Below are positions 1 to 7,262 of a stretch of DNA of 64,000 bases, in pieces. Positions within the stretch are counted from its first letter, which is position 1. Each line of letters opens with the position of its first letter. The translations under genes were made by a program, and so were the position numbers. A model generated the notes under the pieces. It worked only from the letters and a program-made list of their open reading frames with translations, did no database searches and was not told the origin of the DNA. The stretch lies in NCBI RefSeq assembly GCF_010548275.1, contig NZ_JAAGLT010000014.1, forward strand, positions 1 to 64,000, in the 5' to 3' direction. Source of the stretch: Streptomyces sp. SID12488 (GTDB lineage: Bacteria; Actinomycetota; Actinomycetes; Streptomycetales; Streptomycetaceae).

Positions 1-785
1 AGACCGCCGCCCCGCCCGGGCACCTCGGGGGCATGGCCGCGCTGCTCGTCCTGGCGACCGGCGCCGCCTGCTGCGCTGCCTGGGAGGCCCGCCCGCCGCT
101 GCTGCGACTGGCGCTGCGCGCCCTGGCCTTGGTGATCACGTTGGCGTCGGCGGTTCTCGGCCCGCTCGCCGGATTCGCCTTCTGTGCCGCCGTCCTGCTC
201 TGCTCGCTCGCCGCCGGCCACATGCCGCGCCGGGGCGTGGGCCTCGCGGGGCTGGATCTGACGACGGCCCTGGCGACCGGGACGGCGTGGGCGGTCGCCG
301 AGGACGTACTGCCGGCCGGGCCGGCCGATTCGCTGGAGGGGCAGGTGGGCGGTCACCGGCTCGATCTGTGGCGCGACGCCCTGCTGCTGGCCCACCGGGA
401 TCCGACAATGGGGGTGGGGCCGGGCAGGTTCGGGGAACTCGGCCGAACGGCTGCCCAGTCGCTGCCGGTCGAGGCCAGACCGCACTCCGCGCCTCTCCAG
501 CAGGCGGCCGAGCAGGGCGTGGTCGGCGTGGCCCTGCTGGCGGCGGTCTTCTGCTGGGTGCTGTACGCCCTGTGGCGCACTCCGCGTCCCACCTCCGTCG
601 CGCTGACCGCGGGCGCGGCCCTGACAGGTCTGGCCGCCCTCGCGACGGTCGGCAACGTGTTGAGCTTCACCACGGTGACCGTGGGCGCGGGCCTCCTCGC
701 GGGCCTGGCGACGGCCCGCCCGTTCGTCCACGAGACACCGGACACGGCGCCGACACGCGCGCGGGAACAGTGGGAACACCGGTAG
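1..785 (+). CDS. O-antigen ligase-like integral membrane protein (5' end outside window)
   Basis: The frame is open to the left edge, so only the C-terminal part (about 260 residues) is visible. A Met codon lies at 33, but nothing marks it as the true start. Several hydrophobic helices are present, and between them a loop carries HRDPTMGVGPGRF followed by an HSAPLQQAAEQGVVG stretch. That pattern is typical of the periplasmic loop and following helix of O-antigen ligase/Wzy-type polymerases, which join or polymerise lipid-linked glycans at the membrane. The closely following genes include a glycosyltransferase on the same strand, so a cell-surface glycan role is plausible. The substrate cannot be told. 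Confidence 0.6.
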   Translation, partial: TAAPPGHLGGMAALLVLATGAACCAAWEARPPLLRLALRALALVITLASAVLGPLAGFAFCAAVLLCSLAAGHMPRRGVGLAGLDLTTALATGTAWAVAEDVLPAGPADSLEGQVGGHRLDLWRDALLLAHRDPTMGVGPGRFGELGRTAAQSLPVEARPHSAPLQQAAEQGVVGVALLAAVFCWVLYALWRTPRPTSVALTAGAALTGLAALATVGNVLSFTTVTVGAGLLAGLATARPFVHETPDTAPTRAREQWEHR

Positions 786-809
786 ACCGCCGGGAGAGCG
801 ACCGGCACG

Positions 810-1352
810 TCAGTGCGCGGCCCCCGCCGCACCCGACCGCAGCCGGTCCCTGATGACGCGTACGGCCGCCTCCGCGTTGTCCACGGTGATCGTGAACGTA
901 TGCCCGTCCCCGAGACGCAGCACCACGCCCTCACCCCGGCGCACGACGACCGCGGTGCCCTGCTGGGGCCGCCAGCGGTAGCCCCAGCCGCCCCACTGGC
1001 GCGGGGTGACCCTGGCCACGAACTCGGCGCCGACGATCTGGGACAGCGGAATACGGCGGCGCGGCAGGCCGATGTGGCCGCAGCGCACCTCGAGGGAGTC
1101 CTTGTCGACCTTCACGGCGACGTGCACGAACGCGAGGGTACCGAAGAGGACGAGCAGTCCGGCCGCGATACAGCCCACGACGGACATGGCGAGCGGTGCG
1201 ACACCGGACGTCCACGCCGAGTCGACCGCCAGTTCGATACCGAGCGCCATGAAGGCGCAGCCACCGAGCGCCAGCAGCCACTGGGCACGATTGGTGGCCC
1301 GGCCGGTCCAGATCTCGGTCGGCACGGCTTCGTCGCGGGAGAGGTCCCTCAT
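810..1352 (-). CDS. PH-domain membrane protein
   Basis: A 180-residue protein. Two transmembrane helices occupy roughly residues 25-70 (GGCAFMALGIELAV and VVGCIAAGLLVLFGTLAF). They are followed by a small soluble domain with the alternating hydrophobic pattern of bacterial PH-like domains (VDKDSLEVRCGHIGLPRR, then IPLSQIVGAEFV). The Met at 1352 is chosen because it begins MRDLSRDEAVP, the usual kind of N-terminus for this Streptomyces family; an in-frame start 12 codons earlier is possible. It is convergent with the O-antigen-ligase-like gene. Function unknown; it is probably a membrane-tethered binding or scaffold protein. Confidence 0.65.
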   Translation of the reverse strand: MRDLSRDEAVPTEIWTGRATNRAQWLLALGGCAFMALGIELAVDSAWTSGVAPLAMSVVGCIAAGLLVLFGTLAFVHVAVKVDKDSLEVRCGHIGLPRRRIPLSQIVGAEFVARVTPRQWGGWGYRWRPQQGTAVVVRRGEGVVLRLGDGHTFTITVDNAEAAVRVIRDRLRSGAAGAAH

Positions 1353-1436
1353 GCTTACGAGACTACTCAGGTTCCGCTGCGCGGGCACCGGCTTGCGGAG
1401 GGTGACTGCTCCGCCTGGCCGCCGTACGCCCCTCGG

Positions 1437-2222
1437 TCAGCGGACGGGGGTGGCGGCCTGCAGCAGCCGGCCTTCCTCGTAGGTCAGTGCAGCTGCGGGC
1501 AGCGGGCCCGCGGTGCCGTTCAGCAGGGCGGTGAGGGTGCCGTCAGCCGGCGCCTCGGGGGCGCGGTGCGCGCCGAGCCTGCGGAGCGTCTGGGCGGCCA
1601 CCGCGCCGGCGGAACCGTGCAGGACGAGCGGCGGGCGGCCCGGCTGCTGGACGGCCGACCGGATGCGCTCGGCGACGAGTTCGTAATGGGTGCAGCCCAG
1701 GACGACGGTCGTTACCTCGTCGGGGGTGAGGGCAGCCGCGGCGGCGATGGCGGCGGCGATCGCCTGCTCGTCCGCGTGTTCGACGGCCTCGGCCAGTCCC
1801 CAGCAGGGCACCTCGGTGACCGCGACGCCCTCGGCGAAGTCCCGGATGAGGCCGCGCTGGTAGGGACTGCCGGTGGTGGCGGGGGTGGCCCAGATCGCGA
1901 AGGGCCCGCCTCCCGCGGCGGCGGGTTTGATCGCCGGGACCGTGCCGATGACGGGAAGCTCCGGTTCGAACCGGGCACGCAGGGCGGTCAGGGCGTGCAC
2001 GGTCGCGGTGTTGCAGCCGACGATCAGCGCGTCGGGCCGCTGCGCCGCGGCGGCCTCGGCGACGGCCAGGGCGCGCTCGGTGAGATCCTGCGTGGTGCGG
2101 GGGCCCCAGGGCATGCCCGCGGGGTCCAGGGAGAGCACGAGATCCGCGTCGGGCCGCAGCCGCCGTACCGCCGCGGCTGCCGGCAGAAGTCCGATTCCGG
2201 AGTCCATCAGCGCGATCTTCAC
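1437..2222 (-). CDS. Aspartate/glutamate racemase superfamily protein (MurI-like)
   Basis: A 261-residue protein with the three landmarks of cofactor-independent glutamate racemases: DSGIG at residues 7-11, GCNTA with catalytic Cys70, and LGCTHYE with catalytic Cys177 and His179. These enzymes convert L-glutamate to D-glutamate for peptidoglycan. The usual DSGxGG and GCTHYP are slightly altered here (DSGIGL, GCTHYE), and there is no cell-wall operon around it, so this may be a second, divergent racemase rather than the housekeeping MurI. A TATAGT hexamer ends six bases before the ATG, suggesting a leaderless mRNA. Confidence 0.72.
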   Translation of the reverse strand: MKIALMDSGIGLLPAAAAVRRLRPDADLVLSLDPAGMPWGPRTTQDLTERALAVAEAAAAQRPDALIVGCNTATVHALTALRARFEPELPVIGTVPAIKPAAAGGGPFAIWATPATTGSPYQRGLIRDFAEGVAVTEVPCWGLAEAVEHADEQAIAAAIAAAAALTPDEVTTVVLGCTHYELVAERIRSAVQQPGRPPLVLHGSAGAVAAQTLRRLGAHRAPEAPADGTLTALLNGTAGPLPAAALTYEEGRLLQAATPVR

Positions 2223-2228
2223 CCGGTC

Positions 2229-2234
2229 ACTATA
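2229..2234 (-). promoter_or_regulatory. -10 hexamer for the racemase gene, implying a leaderless mRNA
   Basis: Read on the minus strand the hexamer is TATAGT, a good -10 element. The racemase ATG begins seven bases downstream, which is where transcription would normally start. No convincing -35 is seen. Confidence 0.45.
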
Positions 2235-2280
2235 AACGGCGTGCCCTTACGGACCCCCGGGGTGGGGCAGACTGCGGCGG

Positions 2281-3459
2281 GTGAGCGCCGTTGTGTGGAT
2301 CGCCGTCGGATCACTCGCCGCCTGGCTGTGGCTGCTGCTGTGCCAGGGCTTCTTCTGGCGTACGGACGTCAGACTGCCGCCGTACGCCCGGGAGCCGGAA
2401 TCCTGGCCCTCCGTCTGTGTCGTCGTACCGGCGCGCGACGAGGCCGCCGTGCTGCCCGCGAGCCTGCCCTCCCTGCTCGCCCAGGACTATCCGGGGCGGG
2501 CCGAGGTCTTCCTGGTCGACGACGGCAGTTCGGACGGCACCGGGAAGCTGGCCCGGGAGCTGGCGCGCCGCCACGGCGGGCTGCCGCTGACCGTGGACTC
2601 GCCCGGTGAACCGCCCGCGGGCTGGACGGGCAAGCTGTGGGCCGTACGTCATGGCATCGGTCTGGCACGCGCGCGTGGACCCGAGTTCCTGCTGCTGACG
2701 GATGCTGACATCGCCCACGCGCCGGACAGTCTGCGGGAGTTGGTCGCGGCGGCGCGGGGCGGCGGCTTCGACGCCGTGTCACTGATGGCCAGGTTGCGGG
2801 TGGAGAGCGTCTGGGAGCGGCTCGTCGTACCGGCCTTCGTGTACTTCTTCGCGCAGCTCTACCCCTTCCGCCGGATCGGCAGGAAGGGGACCCGGACAGC
2901 GGCTGCCGCGGGCGGGTGCGTACTGCTGCGCACGGAGACGGCCGAGCGGGCCCGGATCCCGGACTCCATCCGTCACGCCGTGATCGACGACGTGGCGCTC
3001 GCACGGGCCGTGAAGGGCGGCGGGGGCCACATCTGGCTGGGGCTCGCCGAGCGCGTGGACAGCGTCCGGCCCTACCCGCGGCTGCACGACCTGTGGCTGA
3101 TGGTCTCGCGCAGCGCGTACGCGCAGTTGCGCCACAGCCCAACGCTCCTGCTCGGCACGGTGCTCGGCCTCGCCCTGGTGTATCTGGTGCCCCCGTTCGC
3201 CCTGCTGGCCGGGCTCGCCACCGGGACGACGCCCGCGGCGGTGTGCGGCGGCCTCGCGTGGCTCGTGATGGCGGGGACGTACTCCCCGATGCTGCGCTAC
3301 TACGGGCAGCCGCTGTGGCTCGCTCCCCTGCTGCCGTTCACCGCGTTCCTGTACCTCCTCATGACGGTCGACTCGGCGGTGCAGCACTACCGGGGGCGCG
3401 GCGCCGCCTGGAAGGGACGGACGTACGCGCGTCCGGAGACCGCCTCGGAAGAGAGCTGA
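2281..3459 (+). CDS. HpnB-type glycosyltransferase, family 2
   Basis: A 392-residue membrane glycosyltransferase with a GTG start. An N-terminal helix (about 3-22) precedes a GT-A domain with VVVPARDE (48-54), VDDGSSDGT (79-87), WTGKLWAVRHG (115-125) and LLTDADI (138-144, the metal-binding DxD). Further on are AAAAGGCVLL and VIDDVALARAVK. Three or four C-terminal helices follow (about 285-370). The WTGKLWA/LLTDADI/IDD arrangement matches the hopanoid-associated HpnB family. No other hopanoid gene is visible here, so the acceptor is uncertain. It is divergent from the racemase with a 58 bp gap. Confidence 0.75.
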   Translation: MSAVVWIAVGSLAAWLWLLLCQGFFWRTDVRLPPYAREPESWPSVCVVVPARDEAAVLPASLPSLLAQDYPGRAEVFLVDDGSSDGTGKLARELARRHGGLPLTVDSPGEPPAGWTGKLWAVRHGIGLARARGPEFLLLTDADIAHAPDSLRELVAAARGGGFDAVSLMARLRVESVWERLVVPAFVYFFAQLYPFRRIGRKGTRTAAAAGGCVLLRTETAERARIPDSIRHAVIDDVALARAVKGGGGHIWLGLAERVDSVRPYPRLHDLWLMVSRSAYAQLRHSPTLLLGTVLGLALVYLVPPFALLAGLATGTTPAAVCGGLAWLVMAGTYSPMLRYYGQPLWLAPLLPFTAFLYLLMTVDSAVQHYRGRGAAWKGRTYARPETASEES

Positions 3460-3475
3460 GCCGCGTGGGTCACGG

Positions 3476-4765
3476 TCACTTCCGGCCGGGGGTCCAGTTC
3501 ATGCCCCAGCCGTAGACGTGGTCGACGGTCCGCTGCGGGCTCACCCCGCGGTCGGGCACCAGATAGCGGGCCTCGCGCTGGACGATCAGATCGCCGCCGT
3601 TGTTGGTGATCAGGGCGAGCGCGCACACCGTGGAGGGCACCGTGCACTCGTCGAGCGAGAAGTCGACCGCCGCTCCGTTCGCCGGAGTCAGGGTGACCGT
3701 GGCGTGCAGGTCGGCGAAGGAACGCGCCCCCGCGTAGATGGTCACGAAGATGAGGATGCGCCGGAAGGCCTGCTTGTGGTCCAGGTTGACGGTGAGGTTC
3801 TCGCCGCTGGACACGGCTCCGGTGCGGTCGTCGCCGTCGAGATGGATGTACGGCGGCTGGTGCAACGCGCCGAAGGCGTTGCCGAGGGACTGTACGACGC
3901 CCTTGCTGCCGTCGGAGAGTTCGAAGAGGGCGCACAGGTCGAGGTCGAGGTCGGAGTGCTGGGCGACCGCGCGGCCGAGCTTGCTGGCCCACCCGGAGAA
4001 CTGCTTGTGGACCTGCCAGTTGAGGTTGACGCGCAGAGCGCCCGACGTGCCGCCCTGCTTGGTGAGCGAGACGGACGGGGCCTCCTTGGTGAGCGTCACC
4101 TTGGTCAGGCGTACCGGCGTCGTGGGAGGGGCGGGCGGGGGCGCGGTCACGGGCCGTGCGGGCGGCGGGGGCATGGTCACCGGAGGTGCGACGGGCGGAA
4201 TGGCGCGCGCGGCGGCCTGCGGGGCGGGCGGGGTGTGCTGGGGCTCGTCCACGGTGATGCCGAAGTCCGTGGCCAGGCCTGCCAGCCCGCTGCTGTAGCC
4301 CTGTCCGACCGCACGGAACTTCCAGGCGCCCTGCCGCCGGTAGAACTCGCCGAGCACGAACGCGGTTTCGACACTTGCGCCCGCGTTGTCGAAGCGGGCC
4401 ACCACCGTGCCCTGCGCCGCGTCGCGGACCTCGATGTACAGGTCGGGGACCTGCCCGAACGTCCCTCCGTCGGCGGAGGCGGCGAGGACCACGGTCTCGA
4501 CGGCCGGCTCCACGCGCGCGAGGTCGACGAGAAGGGTGTCCGTCACCCGGCCTCCGTTGTCCTGCTTGCCCTCGTGCCGGACCGCCTCGGAGGAGTGCAC
4601 GGGCTGGTTGTAGAAGACGAAGTCGCTGTCGGAACGGACCTTTCCGGCCACCAGCAGCAACGCGGAGGCGTCCGCGTCGGGCACGCCCGGCCCGGAGCGC
4701 CAGCCCAGCTCGACCCGGAGTGCCCCCGTGGGCACCGGCGCATTCGATCCCTTAGCCATGGACAT
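3476..4765 (-). CDS. TerD-family protein with two TerD domains
   Basis: A 429-residue cytoplasmic protein. An N-terminal TerD domain (about 10-175) carries [19 protein letters not shown] and VLGEFYRR. A Pro-rich linker (about 185-230, runs of P, A, V and T) leads to a second domain (about 245-425) with [22 protein letters not shown] and HLDGDDRTG. The acidic clusters are the kind that bind calcium in TerD/TerZ proteins. Family members are linked to tellurite and envelope stress, with biochemical roles still poorly known. The start at 4765 (MSMAKGSN) is chosen because the Met four codons upstream lies on top of the AGGAG. The two-domain layout resembles TerA-like members. Confidence 0.8.
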   Translation of the reverse strand: MSMAKGSNAPVPTGALRVELGWRSGPGVPDADASALLLVAGKVRSDSDFVFYNQPVHSSEAVRHEGKQDNGGRVTDTLLVDLARVEPAVETVVLAASADGGTFGQVPDLYIEVRDAAQGTVVARFDNAGASVETAFVLGEFYRRQGAWKFRAVGQGYSSGLAGLATDFGITVDEPQHTPPAPQAAARAIPPVAPPVTMPPPPARPVTAPPPAPPTTPVRLTKVTLTKEAPSVSLTKQGGTSGALRVNLNWQVHKQFSGWASKLGRAVAQHSDLDLDLCALFELSDGSKGVVQSLGNAFGALHQPPYIHLDGDDRTGAVSSGENLTVNLDHKQAFRRILIFVTIYAGARSFADLHATVTLTPANGAAVDFSLDECTVPSTVCALALITNNGGDLIVQREARYLVPDRGVSPQRTVDHVYGWGMNWTPGRK

Positions 4766-4849
4766 GACCGCCCCCATCTCTCCTGGACTCGCGACCAAAC
4801 CCTAATCTCCCGGGCCCGCGAACTCCTGCTGAACTGCCCTGCCGGACAC

Positions 4850-5003
4850 GGGGAGAACGCGGGGCGACCCGTCGGTAACCAGCCAGGAACCTGGCCTTTA
4901 CCTGATCTCCGCACGACTCGGTGCCCCTTTTTGGCGAGTTCGCTCGCATTGGGGGTCCCAGGTCGCTACCGACACGGAAAACAACCCTCTTATCGGTCTC
5001 CCC
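4850..5003 (+). ncRNA. Candidate structured RNA / leader upstream of the 5035 gene
   Basis: This gene-free stretch contains nested complementary segments. The outer helix pairs GGGGAGA (4850-4856) with TCTCCCC (4997-5003). The next pairs GTCGGTA (4871-4877) with TACCGAC (4967-4973), and ACCTG (4900-4904) pairs with CAGGT (4959-4963). GCCCC (4923-4927) pairs with GGGGT (4952-4956, one G-U). A terminal hairpin GCGAG-TTCG-CTCGC lies at 4934-4947, and a side hairpin GCCAG-GAAC-CTGGC at 4882-4895. Loop sequences (UUCG) favour the plus strand. It ends about 30 bases before the next gene. I do not recognise a known riboswitch class; a long interrupted hairpin of the 6S RNA type is one possibility. 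The element could instead belong to the divergent TerD transcript. Confidence 0.45.
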
Positions 5004-5034
5004 AACCAGCTCATGTGGGTTTAACTTATGTCCC

Positions 5035-5484
5035 ATGACCTCCCCCCGCTCCACCTACGGCGGCGGCTACTACTCCGCCTTCCCGGACACCCCGATCTAC
5101 GACTCGCTCGTCGCCGAGCGGGGGGCCCCGCAGATCGCCCCGATCCGGGTCCCCGCCGCGTACGACACGGGCAACAACCTGAACCTGCCCGCGCTGCCGT
5201 CGGCGCTCCCCGCACTGCCGGCCGGCCCGTCCCAGCAGGCTCCCTCCTACGGCGGCTATCCGCAGGCGCAGCAGCCCTCGCCGCTGCAGCAGGCGCCGGC
5301 GGCGTACATCCCGCAGCAGGTACCGCCGCGCGGTTACCCCGGTGGCGGCCAGCCGATGCAGCAGCAGCGTCCGGCGCCGGCGGCCACCGGTTACGAAGCG
5401 ATGCGTCCCGCGGCTCCCCGGCCGGCCCAGCCGCAGTACCAGGACCCGTACAACAACCAGCAGCAGCAGTACCGCGGCTACTGA
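5035..5484 (+). CDS. Small Tyr/Pro/Gln-rich conserved protein (DUF6643-like)
   Basis: A 149-residue protein. A conserved-looking N-terminus (MTSPRSTYGGGYY, then FPDTPIYDSLVAERG and PIRVPAAYDTG) is followed by a low-complexity tail rich in P, Q, A, G and Y that ends in QQQQYRGY. There are no membrane segments or catalytic motifs. I recognise the N-terminus as that of a small Streptomyces family, probably DUF6643, of unknown function. No Shine-Dalgarno sequence precedes the ATG, and a strongly folded RNA segment ends just upstream, so translation may be controlled by the leader. Confidence 0.65.
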   Translation: MTSPRSTYGGGYYSAFPDTPIYDSLVAERGAPQIAPIRVPAAYDTGNNLNLPALPSALPALPAGPSQQAPSYGGYPQAQQPSPLQQAPAAYIPQQVPPRGYPGGGQPMQQQRPAPAATGYEAMRPAAPRPAQPQYQDPYNNQQQQYRGY

Positions 5485-5526
5485 TCTCACCCGCGCGGTG
5501 TCCGTGCCTGCTGGCACGATGGCGGT

Positions 5527-6351
5527 ATGGGGAATGCGGAGCTGCACTCGATTCACATTCATCCGGTCAAGGCGTTCCGGGGTCAGGCGCCCCGGCAGGC
5601 CGTGGTGGAGCCCTGGGGGCTGGCCGGAGACCGGCGCTGGGTACTGGTTGACGCCGGGGGAAAGGTCGTCACACAGCGCCAGCAGCCACGCCTGGCACAG
5701 GCGACCGCCGAACTGCGGCCCGACGGCGGAATTCGACTGTCCGCGCCCGGTCGCGCGCCTCTGACCGTGCCCGTCCCGGAGGTGACGGACACGACGACGG
5801 TGGACATCTTCGGCACCAAGGTGCAGGCGGTGCTCGCGGGTGACGACGCGCACGACTGGTGCGGCGGGTATCTGGGCGAGGACGTACGTCTCCTGCACAT
5901 GGACGACCCCGGCACGCGCCGCGCGATCGACCCGGAGTTCGCGCTGCCCGGTGAGACCGTGAGCTTCGCCGACGGCTACCCGCTCCTGCTCACCGCCCTC
6001 GGGTCGCTCGGCGCCCTCAACGCCCTTGTCGCGCAAGGGGATCAGCCGCACGAGGGCCCGCTGCCCATGAACCGCTTCCGGCCCAACGTGGTCGTGTCGG
6101 GGACTGCCGCCTGGGCCGAGGACGACTGGTCCCGGATCGCCATCGGCGAGGTCTCCTTCCGGGTCGCCAAGATGTGCGGCCGGTGCGTGGTCACCACCAC
6201 CGACCAGGACACCTCCGAACGCGGGCGGGAACCGCTGCGCACACTCGGGCGCCACCGCCGTTTCGGCAACCAGTTGGTCTTCGGCCAGAACCTGGTTCCC
6301 GAAACCACCGGCACGATCAGCGTCGGCGATCCGCTCAGGATCCTCGAATAG
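5527..6351 (+). CDS. MOSC-domain protein, mARC-like
   Basis: A 274-residue protein with an N-terminal MOSC beta-barrel (HIHPVKAFRG, GLAGDRRWVL) followed by the MOSC domain (MNRFRPNVVVSG, then MCGRCVVTTTDQDT). Cys217 and Cys220 sit where mARC/YcbX-type molybdenum enzymes carry the Mo-coordinating cysteine and its neighbour. Such enzymes reduce N-hydroxylated compounds or move sulfur with the Mo cofactor; the true substrate is unknown. The length is normal for the family. The start ATG at 5527 follows the upstream gene by 42 bases. Confidence 0.8.
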   Translation: MGNAELHSIHIHPVKAFRGQAPRQAVVEPWGLAGDRRWVLVDAGGKVVTQRQQPRLAQATAELRPDGGIRLSAPGRAPLTVPVPEVTDTTTVDIFGTKVQAVLAGDDAHDWCGGYLGEDVRLLHMDDPGTRRAIDPEFALPGETVSFADGYPLLLTALGSLGALNALVAQGDQPHEGPLPMNRFRPNVVVSGTAAWAEDDWSRIAIGEVSFRVAKMCGRCVVTTTDQDTSERGREPLRTLGRHRRFGNQLVFGQNLVPETTGTISVGDPLRILE

Positions 6352-6539
6352 GCGGACGTGATCTTCCGATTGGTCCCGGAGGGCGGGAACACCGGCACAG
6401 GGCCTGGCCGTTGGGTTTGTGAGAAGTTCTTGAGACGGCCGGTGGGATCCGGTGAGTGGTGATTTCGCTCTCCCTTTGACCGGCATCGTGCGTGAACTGC
6501 TCCGACCGGGTTATCACGGAGCGGGAAGGGGGTGCGGCT

Positions 6540-7145
6540 GTGCGGGCGATCGGCGGACTCTGGCGCTGGCGGCACAATCCGCTGCGCCGCGCGACCGACC
6601 TCGCGGAGGCCTGGCTGGCGCTCACGGCCCTGCTGCTGATACTGCTGGCGGCACCCCTGATCGGCGTCCTCGTCGGCGGTGCCGCCCAGGGCGCGCTGCA
6701 ACAGTCCGTACGGGACCAGCGGGAGGCCCGCCACCTCGTGACGGCCACCGTGGTCAAGAAGCTGGCCAGGTCCCCGTTGGAGCCCGATCCCGAGTCGGCG
6801 TCTCCTCGGGAGGCGCGAAGCCGCGTGGAGGCCGACTGGACGGGGCCGGACGGCACCGAGCAGCACGGCACGGTCATGGCGAGCCTCAAGTCCCCGCATC
6901 GCGGAGACCACTTCACCCTGTGGACGGACGCGCACGGGCGAATAGCCGCCCGCCCCCTGGACACCGCCACCGCGACGACGCACGCGGTTCTCGCCGGCTT
7001 CGGCGCGACCGTCCTGACGGCCGGGTTCGTCGAGGGCGGTAGGCGCTTGATCCTCTGGCGCATGGTCGGTCGCCGGCACGCCCGTTGGGACCGGGCCTGG
7101 GACCGGGCCGGACCCGACTGGGGCCGGACCGGGACAGGCAGTTGA
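6540..7145 (+). CDS. Rv1733c-like transmembrane protein
   Basis: A 201-residue protein starting at GTG 6540 behind GGGAAGGGGG. The basic N-terminus (GGLWRWRHNPLRRATD) leads into a first membrane helix (about 22-50), then an extracytoplasmic domain with VEADWTGPDGT, and a second helix (about 150-172). This is the layout of the mycobacterial Rv1733c family, common in Streptomyces in several copies, with unknown function. An in-frame GTG at 6492 is possible but lacks a ribosome site. Confidence 0.75.
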   Translation: MRAIGGLWRWRHNPLRRATDLAEAWLALTALLLILLAAPLIGVLVGGAAQGALQQSVRDQREARHLVTATVVKKLARSPLEPDPESASPREARSRVEADWTGPDGTEQHGTVMASLKSPHRGDHFTLWTDAHGRIAARPLDTATATTHAVLAGFGATVLTAGFVEGGRRLILWRMVGRRHARWDRAWDRAGPDWGRTGTGS

Positions 7146-7262
7146 CCGCCTTCCGGCTCTGGTCAACCCACCGTGCCCGCGCACGCTACGGTGGACCGGC
7201 CGACATCGTGCGGCACCTTCCGCTACATCCCGCGTTCCACGAGGTGGGGGCACAGCAGCGCC

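Noticed and set aside
813-2609. Long plus-strand frame of nearly 600 codons opposite the PH-domain and racemase genes
   Set aside because: It runs antisense across two convincing genes and into the glycosyltransferase; its translation is Gly/Arg-rich with no domain, as expected for an antisense frame in a high-GC genome.
4871-4910. Cobalamin or TPP riboswitch in the leader before 5035
   Set aside because: GCCAGGAACCTGGC looks a little like a B12 box and ACCTGATCTCCG a little like a TPP motif, but conserved companion elements are missing and the order is wrong. I keep only a generic structured-RNA call.
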